DNA from: Cymodocea nodosa
Lineage: Eukaryota; Streptophyta; Magnoliopsida; Alismatales; Cymodoceaceae
DNA: 64,000 bases
Assembly: GCA_036874045.1 (NCBI GenBank)
Contig: JAZBRI010000003.1
Span: 5,158,501 to 5,222,500, forward strand
Direction of reading: 5' to 3'
Position numbers and translations under genes: made by a program. This document shows positions 55,921 to 64,000 of this stretch, one piece after another. Each line of letters begins with the position of its first letter. Position 1 is the first letter of the stretch. A model generated the notes under the pieces. It searched no databases. It was given only the letters and a program-made list of their open reading frames with translations, and was not told the origin of the DNA.

Positions 55921-56130
55921 TTCATTTAAAGGTTTGGTGAAAATATCTGCAAGTTGATTTTTTGTTGACACAAACTTAAGTGAAATATTCCCTTTCTCCA
56001 TATGATCTCTCAGAAAATGATGTTTGATCTCGATATGCTTGGCTCTGGAATGAAGTACTGTATTCTTAGATAGACTGATTGCACTGCTGTTATCACAAAA
56101 TATGATTGAATTCTGAATTTTAGTCTATAA
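55912..56130 (-). pseudogene. Copia RNase H C-terminus in a shifted frame
   Basis: The minus strand reads IIFCDNSSAISLSKNTVLH, RAKHIEIKHHFLRDHMEKG, VSTKNQLADIFTKPLN and ends ICSLQDL. This is the normal continuation of pol, one frame away from the 799-codon ORF. A single indel near 56127 separates them. Confidence 0.85.
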
Positions 56131-58409
56131 TCTGTTAGAGTTTGCTGCATCCAAAGAATTTGTGCATAGCACAATCCAGCTGCAATATACTCAGCTTCAG
56201 TAGTAGATAAAGCTATACAATTTTGTTTCCTACTGAACCATGAGATTAAAGAACATCCAAGTAATTGACAAGTACCACTGGTGTTTTTTCTATCAGATCT
56301 GCTCCCTACATAATCTGCATCACTATAGCTTGTTAAAATTAAACTACTGTCAGCTGAGTAGAATAATCTGAAATCTTTTGTTTCTTGTAGATATCTGAAG
56401 ATTCTTTTGACTGATTTCAAATGTGATTCCTTTGGTGATGCTTGAAATCTAGCACACAAGCATACACTAAACATAATATCTGATCTGCTAGCTGAAAGGT
56501 ATAACAGGGATCCAATCATACCTTTATATAGCCTTTGATCTACTGCAACACTTGAATCATCCATTTCTATTTTAATGCTTGAGCTCATTGGAGTATTTAC
56601 GGATTTGATGTTTTCATAACTAAATTTCTTCAACATCTCTTTGCAGTATTTCTCTTGGTTGACAAAAATATCATTATGCATTTGATGAATCTGTAATCTC
56701 AAGAAAAACTTCAATTCTCCCATCATACTCATTTTAAATTTATTTTTCATCAAATTCTGAAATTCACGACAAAGATCTTCTGAAGTGGCTCCAAAGACTA
56801 TATCATCAACATATATTTGTACAATCAACATGTGCACATCAAAAGTTTTGACAAACAAAGTGTTGTTCACTTTGCCTATAGAAAAATTGTTTTTAATTAA
56901 AAATCTTTTCAATTTCTCATACCAAGCTCTAAGTGTCTGTTTCAAACCATATAAAGTTTTTCTCAGTTTGTAGACATGATCCAGCTTGAGTTCATCTTCA
57001 AATCCAGGAGGTTGTTTTACAAACACTTCTTCTTGAATTTCTCCATTTAAGAATGTACTTTTTACATCCATTTGAAACAATTTTATCTTCATACTACTTG
57101 TAAAGGCAAGCAATATTCTGATAGTTTCAATCCTGGCTATAGGAGCAAAAGTTTCTTCATAGTCAATACCTTCCTGCTGATTGTAGCCTTGTGCAACTAA
57201 TTGAGCTTTATTTCTGAGAATGTTATCATCTTCATCTAATTTGTTTTTGAAAATCCATTTAGTTCCAATGATGGATTTTACTGTAGGTTTTTCTATTAGT
57301 TCCCACATATTATTTTTCTGAAACTGATTTAATTCTTCCTGCATGGCTATTGTCCAGTAGGTATCATTACAGGCTTCATCTACTGATTTTGGTTCTATTT
57401 CTGACACAAATGCACAAAAATTACAGATATCTTGTGTTTTGCTTCTGGTTTGTACCCCTTTGGATATATTTCCAATAATTTGTTCCTCAGGATGATCAGA
57501 TCTAAACTTCCAACTGTTATGATTCTGATATCTAAGGTTGAGATTCTGGTCTAACACTTGTGAATTGGTATTCTGCTTGCTTTTATCATCTTCAAAGTCT
57601 TCATTTTCACTATCATCATTAATCTTCAGCTTTTTGAAATTCTGAAACAGATCTTCATCAAATTGAGCATTTATACTTTCCTCCATTCTTCTATCTTCAG
57701 CAAAATATACTCTGTAAGCTTTGCTTCTTGAAGAGTAACCAACAAGTATGGCAGGTTCAGACTTAGCATCAAACTTGTCTTTAGCATTTCCTGTATTTAA
57801 GACATAACATTTGCATCCAAATGTCTTAAAATAGCCCACATTTGGAGTTTTATCGAACCAAATTTCAAAGGGTGTCTTATTCAATATGGATCTAATGTGA
57901 GTTCTGTTGGAAATGTGACAAGTTGCTCCTACAGCTTCTGCCCAGAGAAATTTAGGTAGACTCGTAGCACTTAACATAGTTCTAGCCATTTCTTGTAATA
58001 TCCTATTTTTTCTTTCCACAACTCCATTTTGAACAGGAGTTCTAGGACAAGAGAATTCATGTAAAATTCCAAATGAATTACAGAGGTTTTCAAAATCATA
58101 GTTTTCAAATTTACCTCCATAATCACTTCTAATTTTCTTCATTGTTAGTTCCTTTTGATTCTGAACTCTTATGCAGAAATTCCTGAACTCATTGCAAGTT
58201 TCATTTTTATGTGTCAAAAATATTACCCAAGTTAATCTAGAGAAGTCATCAACAATAACAAAGGTATATTTTCGACCCCCAAGACTTGATACTTGAGAAG
58301 GACCAAACAAATCTAGATGTAGTAGTTTTAATGGTCTTTTAGTGGAAACAACACTTTTGCTGTGATAAGCAGTTCTCTTCTGCTTCCCTAGCATACACTC
58401 ATTGCACAC
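56010..58409 (-). CDS. Copia pol: integrase, reverse transcriptase, RNase H (799 codons)
   Basis: Starts inside the integrase zinc domain (CNECMLGKQKR). The integrase catalytic triad is Asp33 (HLDLFGPS), Asp96 (IRSDYGGKFEN) and Glu132 (VVERKNRILQEMA); the C-terminal block is AILVGYSSRSKAYRVYF. RT starts at KSIIGTKWIFKNKLDEDD, with FQMDVKSTFLNGEI, KTLYGLKQTLRAWYEKL and the active site IYVDDIVFGATS. RNase H has SYSDADYVGSRSDRK and STTEAEYIAAG; the third acidic site lies after a frameshift near 56127, and the last 40 codons of this ORF are out of frame. The start Met is only the first after a stop, not a true start. All RT and integrase catalytic residues are intact. Confidence 0.92.
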   Translation of the reverse strand: MCNECMLGKQKRTAYHSKSVVSTKRPLKLLHLDLFGPSQVSSLGGRKYTFVIVDDFSRLTWVIFLTHKNETCNEFRNFCIRVQNQKELTMKKIRSDYGGKFENYDFENLCNSFGILHEFSCPRTPVQNGVVERKNRILQEMARTMLSATSLPKFLWAEAVGATCHISNRTHIRSILNKTPFEIWFDKTPNVGYFKTFGCKCYVLNTGNAKDKFDAKSEPAILVGYSSRSKAYRVYFAEDRRMEESINAQFDEDLFQNFKKLKINDDSENEDFEDDKSKQNTNSQVLDQNLNLRYQNHNSWKFRSDHPEEQIIGNISKGVQTRSKTQDICNFCAFVSEIEPKSVDEACNDTYWTIAMQEELNQFQKNNMWELIEKPTVKSIIGTKWIFKNKLDEDDNILRNKAQLVAQGYNQQEGIDYEETFAPIARIETIRILLAFTSSMKIKLFQMDVKSTFLNGEIQEEVFVKQPPGFEDELKLDHVYKLRKTLYGLKQTLRAWYEKLKRFLIKNNFSIGKVNNTLFVKTFDVHMLIVQIYVDDIVFGATSEDLCREFQNLMKNKFKMSMMGELKFFLRLQIHQMHNDIFVNQEKYCKEMLKKFSYENIKSVNTPMSSSIKIEMDDSSVAVDQRLYKGMIGSLLYLSASRSDIMFSVCLCARFQASPKESHLKSVKRIFRYLQETKDFRLFYSADSSLILTSYSDADYVGSRSDRKNTSGTCQLLGCSLISWFSRKQNCIALSTTEAEYIAAGLCYAQILWMQQTLTDYRLKFRIQSYFVITAVQSVYLRIQYFIPEPSISRSNIIF

Positions 58410-58894
58410 TCTATCCTTCTTAAAAGTGAGTTTAGGTAGACCATTAACAAGATCACCTGTGGATAGCTTTCTGATATTCTTTATGCTGATGTGACCAAGT
58501 CTTCTATGTCACACCTAATCGTCTTCACTATTTGCTACAAACAGGAATTGTTTGCAGAATTTTCAAATGGAAAGTTTAATGTATATATTGAGCAATTTCT
58601 AATACCAGTAAATTTTGTTTCATTTATGGCAGGATCAATAATGTAGCAATTTTTAGCATTAAAGGAAACAATATAGCCTTTATTACATAATTGTCCTACA
58701 CTTAACAAATTTTGTTTTAAACTATTTACATGCAAGACATTCTCAATTATACCATTTTCAGATGTAATATTTCCTATTGTAATTATTTTACACTTTTCAT
58801 TATTTCCAAACTTAACAGATCCTGAACTTAAGTTTTTAACTGAGTCAAGAAAGTTTTTCTTACCTGTCATATGTTTTGAGCATCCACTGTCCAC
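58410..58894 (-). pseudogene. Copia protease and GAG-pre-integrase
   Basis: MDSGCSKHMTGKKNFLDSV carries the aspartic protease site (DSG). QNLLSVGQLCNKGYIVSF and FVANSEDD follow. Two stops then lie in DD*V*HRRLGH (58505-58520), where the family has Trp at both positions. HRRLGH with downstream CNEC forms the integrase zinc site. Confidence 0.88.
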
Positions 58895-58940
58895 AATCCA
58901 TTTAGTTGAACGTGTTTGAAACTCCTTGTCACCTTACAAA

Positions 58941-59885
58941 TCATACTGAAATTAAAGCTTTTGGTACCCAAATCTTCTTGGATCCAGAGGAGTTAGTCCT
59001 TAAAACATTAAATCTATTGCCTCTTGGCACCCACATATAACCTGATCTTCGTTTGATGGCAAACATAGTGGTGTCATCTCTATAAGATCGAATCACTCCA
59101 CCATAATAAGGTATTTCCTGTGGTGTAGCATATCTTAGGCCATATTTATTCTCATTTGATCGTTGAGATCCTATTATTTTATTTAATCTTTTTTGTCTTT
59201 GAGTAAATTTACATATAGTATTTTTCAAATCTAATATAGTAGTTGATAGTATTTTATTTTCATCTTTTAATTTACAGTTATCACAACTATATTTATCTAA
59301 ATTTGATTTTAGATTCCTATTTTCAACTATAGTTGATTCTAATTCAGCAAATGAATTTTCTAAGCACTGATTTAATCTTTTAATTTCTTTCTTAAAATCT
59401 CTATACTTCACATATAAATTATCTACAGTAGATAAAAGACTATTTATGTCTAGATCATCATGCTCATTTTCTGAACTAGAGGAAGTAGAGCATACCTCTT
59501 GTGCTGCAAAACAAACATTTGCTGCAGCTTCTTCTTCAGACTCTGATGAACAGCTTGAAGAGCTACTGTCATCCCACGTAGCTTTGAGAGCCATATTCTT
59601 TTTGTCTTTCAATTTCTTATTCTTATCTCATTGATACTCTTCTATCTGAAATAGACAGATGGTCTGTATGTGCCATTGCCTTTTACATTTGAAATACGTA
59701 GGAACAACTCTTTTAGAGTAGCTGGGCTTATTCTTTTTCTTCATGAATTTTCTGAAATTTCTTGCCAGCAACATGATCTCATCATCATCTGAGGTAGGAA
59801 CTTCTTCTGTAGATGGAAATGTTATTTCCTTTTTCTTTTCAGCTTTCTTTTCAACAGTTCCTTCTTGCTCTTTCCAGTACTTCAT
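58941..59885 (-). pseudogene. Copia gag C-terminal part and spacer
   Basis: 59885-59628: KEQEGTVEKKAEKKKE, then MLLARNFRKFMKKKNK and a decayed zinc knuckle YFKCKRQWHIQTICLF (first Cys replaced by Phe, Gly before His lost). 59612-58941: acidic Ser/Glu-rich segment followed by a coiled-coil-like region (LDINSLLSTVDNLYVKYRDF and on), as in many plant copia gag proteins. Confidence 0.8.
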
Positions 59886-60023
59886 CTAAGCTTTGTGGGC
59901 CAGAAGATTGCCCAACAATTCTTCAACTGTATAGTTGTTAAGATCCTTGAAATCTTGAATAGATGTGGACTTCTGTTTCCACTCAACAATTAAGCTCCTC
60001 AGGATCTTCTGTACCTATTCACG

Positions 60024-60500
60024 TTAAGAGAACTCCTTTCTCAAGTTTTTCAAATTGTTAGTGATTTCAGTAAATCTAGAAAATATTTCAGTTATGTTTT
60101 CATTATCATTCATTTTAATCAGTTCAAGTTTTCTTAAAAAAATACTGATTTTTGTATCCTTAACCTGGCTTGTACCTTCATGAGTAACTTGAAGGATTTT
60201 CCACGCCTCATGAGCAGATTTATATGTAGATATTTTATTATATTGATCAGCAGTTAGTGCACAATAAATAGCATTCAACTCTTTAGTATCCAACTAGATG
60301 ATTTTCTCATTCTCCTCAGACCAGTCCATAACATTACTGGTTGGAAGTGTAGTTCCAAGAACAACAATCTTCCAGAGTTTAACATCAGAACTCCTAAGTA
60401 AACACTCCATTCTATTCTTCCAATAGTTATAATTAGGGCCATCGAATAGGAGAGGTCTGTGGATGTTTTGTCCCTCAACAAATTGAACCATAAATTCAAA
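60024..60500 (-). pseudogene. Copia gag N-terminal part (UBN2-like)
   Basis: MVQFVEGQNIHRPLLFDGPN, YNYWKNRMECLLRS, then after a stop LNAIYCALTADQYNKIS and SAHEAWKILQVTHEGTSQVK match the plant retrotransposon gag UBN2 domain (NYxxWKxRM..., KEAWDxLxxxHEGTxxVK). Two stop codons interrupt it. Confidence 0.85.
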
Positions 60501-60528
60501 TGGTTAAATCTTATGAAGGATTAACTTT

Positions 60529-60540
60529 GCTCTGATACCA
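60529..60540 (-). other. Primer-binding site
   Basis: The minus strand reads TGGTATCAGAGC, a perfect copy of the standard plant copia PBS complementary to initiator tRNA-Met, two bases from the LTR edge. Confidence 0.93.
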
Positions 60541-60542
60541 AT

Positions 60543-62315
60543 TGTTAGGATCGATAGGCTCACCAAAGGGGAGGTGAATGGTGAAAGTGTGTATTTTTAA
60601 AATTCTTTTAATATTGAATCGAATGATTTAACAAAAAATGAGATGAAACTAATATAATGCAAATAAACAGAGATAAGAAACACACAGCAAATTTTTAGGT
60701 AGTTCACCAATTTGACTAGTCCACCCCCAAGGTTCACTTGGGCTTCACTAAGTATTTCAACACTTACACACTTGCTTTCAGGTAAAAGCAAGAACTAACT
60801 ACACAGAAGTTTTCAGGTAAAAACTTCAGTAAACCAACCTCTTCAGTTTTCAGGTCGAAACTCAAACCAACACTGTATGTAGCTTTCAGGTTGAAGTCAC
60901 GAATCAACAACTTTAAACCTTCAATCAGAGTTTTGGCGCAAGAGCTTTTTCTGCAATGGATCTTTTGAATATTCTTCACTGTTTGCAGACTTGAATATCA
61001 ATGGAATTCGAGTGTAGCTCACTGTATATCTCTACTGTATATTCGTTGTCTGTATTTTGAATATATACTTGATATGTACAACGATCATATTTTCCTCCAA
61101 CGGATGTATTCTACTGTACTTGATTAGGATCAAGTCCCAATACAGTAAGTGACCGTTCAGAAAAACGTTTCAAGTCAACTTACCGATTTTCTTGTTCTTT
61201 CGGATAGTTAGTTATGCAACTCTCTGAAGAGTAACTGTAACTCACCGAAAGATCACTTATTCTTTACTGCCAGGTAGGATTCCAGAATATTTAAATGTGA
61301 GCTGTCATCCAATCGGATACTTATAACTGTAACTCACTGAACAGTTATATACTTGACTTTGTCAACTTTTCGATTTAATTTAGCACGAGCATAAAAGACT
61401 GACTTAGGTTTCGAAAGGTTATCCTGTAACTCACCGAAATTCTTTAAGATTTCGGATAGTTATTTTTCTCTCTCCGAAAACTTATTTGAACCACTGTTTG
61501 AAATTCTGCACGTGGGAAATTCAATGACTTAAGTTTCGGATGGTTAAATTGTAACTCACCGAAACTCTTTTGAAATTTCGGATAGTTATTCTTATAACTC
61601 TTCGTAAACCTATTTGAGCATCTGTCTGAATTTCTACATGTAGGAAATTTACTGACTTAAGTTTCGGATAGTTAAACTGTAACTTACCGAAACTCTCTTT
61701 TAAATTTCAGATAGTTATCTAACTTTTCATTTAAACTTTTAACTGCCGGTTTTCTTCATTTTGCACGTGCGTAATAAAATGACTTAAGTTCCGAAAAGTT
61801 ATGTCTGTAACTTACCGAAAAACTCGAATAGTTATCTAACTCTCTGAAAAGAAAACTAGAATAGTTATCTAACTCTCCGACAAGTTTTTTAAGCTTTCGT
61901 TCTGTATTTCTGCACGTGGTTTATTGAATGACTTAACTTTCGGATAGTTATACCTGTAACTTTCCGAAAAGTCCTTTAAGCTTCTGGATAGTTATCTCTT
62001 TAACTATCCGATCATTCAATCCCTTTAACTGTCTGATTAAATAACTCTCCGAAGGCTTTGTAAAATCAGATAGTTATTTTTTTAACTGTCTGATAGCATT
62101 GCTGTGCTCTAAACTTGCTCTTCTGATACTTAGACCTGTAACTGTCCGATTTTACTGACTCTTCTTAATCTGTTCATCTGGAACCTTCTTGATCTTTTCA
62201 TCTAACTGGAAATAGTTCTAACAGTCTTCTGATCTAATATAGTAAGACTTAACTGTGAAATACAATATGTTTTCTCACATAGATTTTGCATTATCAAAAT
62301 ACTCGGATACTAACA
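60543..62315 (-). repeat. 5' LTR, 1,773 bp, with inverted-repeat array
   Basis: Partner of 53730-55486, identical for long stretches with scattered substitutions and small indels (an extra GATCTGTTCATCTGGAACC-like piece near 62168). It carries the same inverted-repeat array at about 61200-62160, and is followed by TSD GAAAT. Confidence 0.93.
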
Positions 62316-62320
62316 GAAAT

Positions 62321-62720
62321 TTATTATACAAGTCTGATGAGAACTTTACAACCAATTGTTTTCATCTTAAATGATGGGCTTAAAATCATATGGTCATGCC
62401 AATGCAAATAATCCATTACTCATTCAACTTACCTAGTCAATATTCATTCATATCTTACTTTTTTAAGTCGATAGTGAGCCATAACCTGTAGGAAAAACCT
62501 ATTGCATTATAAACATAATCTATATGTGGTATTTTTTTGAATATTTTGGCTTTTGGAAGAGGTACATCCATTGCTTTTATTTCTTATGAACTGACACCGT
62601 AATGCTTGTGTCCATGAAAGTGATCGCTTATGATCAGATATGCGACCATACCAAATTGCATATGTTGAGATATAAGACATGGTAGAAGTAGATTGTATTT
62701 ATAACCAAACATAAGGTCAT
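62321..62720 (+). other. BRO1-gene intron 7, part after the copia insertion
   Basis: AT-rich, no exon of the BRO1 family recognised on the + strand. Confidence 0.45.
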
Positions 62721-62724
62721 TATA

Positions 62725-64000
62725 TATAGATACTAAACACAAAATAAGCAATAAGGTCATTATATATAGATACTGCATAAAGAAGATAAACACAAAATAA
62801 ACAATGTGTGATTAACTCACTTATAACATAATACTAAACTAACATATGTAGTCTAATACTTCCCCTCAAGTTGGAGCATCCAACTTGTAACGGATTGGTA
62901 CATAACAAAATAAATAAGGAGATTCATAACAGATGGACATAACTAATAGTAGTACTGGTAGTAATATTGTGCAAGCAAAATAAATGATCAAATCTTAGTT
63001 GACTACATTAAAACATATGTAAATACTAATATGTTGTTGATATTATTGAACTAAGTTAACATTCATAAACCTACTAAGAAGACTTGTATATATATTTCTA
63101 CAATGCAAACATTATCAATCATCTAATAAAAGTGTAGATTGTTAACTTAAGGCATCCACAAACCTTAGATTTTATGGAGAACATACATCTTTGACAAAAT
63201 TAACATTGCTATAATGTTGACACTCATACGAGAAGGGTATAACTAATTTAATTGGAGATTAATAGTGAAGTATTAAACCTTTTTTGTCTTCTTTTTTTCT
63301 TCTTGTTTTTCCTTTTTTTAAAACTTCCACCATATATATTTTTTCTATCTCTCCTTCGTCCTCTCTTCTCTTTTTTTCTTTTTTCTTTTTTTTCTTCTTT
63401 CCTTTTTTTTTCCTTTCTTTTCTTTTCTTTTCTTCTCTTCTCTTTTCCATTTCCTTCCTTGTTTGTTTGTCTTGCCCTTTGAACACTAATGAGTGTAGGT
63501 GACAAGGAAGACAATGACAACTATTGAAGGAAAGAAAGGATAGCGGAGTCAGGCTTGAGGTGATTCTTGAAGGAGAGAGAGGAGGTTGAGGTTGTGGATT
63601 GAGACTTTGGTCATGCTGCTGTCATGGAGTTGGGTTGCCACAAACTAGGGCACTTTAAGCATCAACGTCAACCTTGGACTCAAAGTGGTGCTCGTTATCT
63701 GATGTGATACTTGTTGTATTTTGATCAAGAAGGATAAAATATTGGAGGGTGACCTTTAGATAGGGGTTGCTCTCCCTTGTTGCACGATCCATGGCTAGAT
63801 GTGGACAATGACCATTGTTGTGGCAATAGTGGTGGCCTTGTCTCAGAGGAGGAGGGGAGAGAGCAGGAGTGTGTAGGGAGAGAGGATGAAAGAAGATTGA
63901 GATAAGGAGTGATGGCAGCATCAACAAGGGCCACCGTTAGTATGGGTTGGGAGGGAGGAGGTTGATGGCTAAGGTTTCCCTCCTTACCTAAATTTCACAT
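62725..64000 (-). mobile_element. Deleted copia element of the 16 kb family, runs off the window
   Basis: The 3' LTR-like segment ends near 62857 (GTAGTCTAATA); minus-strand CTTGAGGGGAAG is the purine tract. GAGCATCCAACTTGTAAC resembles the end of RNase H as in the 40.7 kb element. Pol is then missing. 63490-64000 is leader/gag-like and its last 50 bases (GCTAAGGTTTCCCTCCTTAC) match 16097-16140 next to the 5' LTR of the 14-16.3 kb element. The 5' LTR should lie just beyond base 64000. Confidence 0.55.
63275..63475 (+). repeat. Polypyrimidine tract (CTTTT/TTCCTTT-rich)
   Basis: About 200 bases almost entirely C and T on the + strand. Overlapping frames in both directions are low-complexity artefacts. 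Confidence 0.85.

Larger units (their letters stand above)
53730..62315 (-). mobile_element. Copia LTR retrotransposon with long LTRs, nearly intact
   Basis: 8,586 bp, bounded by LTRs of 1,757 and 1,773 bp and the TSD GAAAT. Minus-strand order: PBS (60529-60540), gag (60500-59628 and on), variable region, protease (58894), integrase, RT, RNase H, purine tract AAAAAGGGAGAG (55489-55500). The pol region has one 799-codon open frame. LTRs differ by only a few percent, so insertion is recent compared with the other elements. Gag is broken by several stops and the RNase H end is frameshifted, so it is probably not autonomous now. It lies antisense in intron 7 of the BRO1-domain gene. Confidence 0.95.

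Noticed and set aside
63248-63520. Overlapping Lys/Glu/Arg-rich and Phe/Leu-rich ORFs on both strands
   Set aside because: Low-complexity artefacts of the polypyrimidine tract.

Overview
The window is plant nuclear DNA, most likely from a eudicot with large, transposon-filled introns. The evidence is long AT-rich introns with GT-AG splice sites, three recognisable spliced plant genes, and many copia, gypsy, LINE, SINE, Harbinger and MITE remnants. There is no CRISPR array, operon or other prokaryotic feature. I cannot name the species from the sequence.

Genes, all on the + strand. (1) The last four coding exons of a SAC1-like phosphoinositide phosphatase (SAC6/7/8-RHD4 group) lie at 7427-20232, separated by introns of 3-6 kb; earlier exons must lie before base 1. 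(2) A complete seven-exon fibrillarin gene lies at 32701-36125. It has telo-boxes in its promoter, and its fifth intron carries two related C/D-box snoRNA copies whose guides fit a conserved 25S rRNA segment. (3) The first seven coding exons of a BRO1-domain protein (family of Arabidopsis At5g14020) lie at 49717-53418. An 8.6 kb copia element sits just after the last visible exon and the C-terminal exons are not in the window. A promoter/leader-like island at 38.35-39.1 kb may be the distant 5' end of this gene or of another gene.

Mobile DNA by region. 1-5388: a LINE split by a small, internally deleted copia element (TSD GAAAA). 5389-7010: two diverged copia RNase H fragments, the second hit by a MITE-like insert and a 5'-truncated antisense LINE. 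8764-11518: an antisense LTR element carrying a degraded piece of an ECA-type Ca2+-ATPase gene. 13052-13255: an Au-like SINE. About 14.1-16.3 kb and 62.7-64 kb: two members of a deleted copia family. 25.7-28.97 kb: a copia protease-integrase fragment, then an LTR-like region with inverted-repeat arrays and an Athila-like leader. 29.5-31.3 kb: a decayed PIF/Harbinger element. 39.4-40.3 and 47.4-49.1 kb: old copia RT/RNase H remnants, each split by a MITE with TTTGTGCACA-type ends. 40738-45811: a nearly full-length copia element (TSD ATACA). 53730-62315: a nearly intact copia element with about 1.76 kb LTRs (TSD GAAAT).

The most unusual structure is a family of inverted repeats built on GAGTTA/TAACTC and GATAGTTA/TAACTATC, interspersed with CACGTG. 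It fills the LTRs of the 53.7-62.3 kb copia and recurs at 27.0-27.6 and 28.6 kb, where some outer stem bases differ but still pair. All homology statements come from reading the sequence and remembered family consensus; no database search was run.
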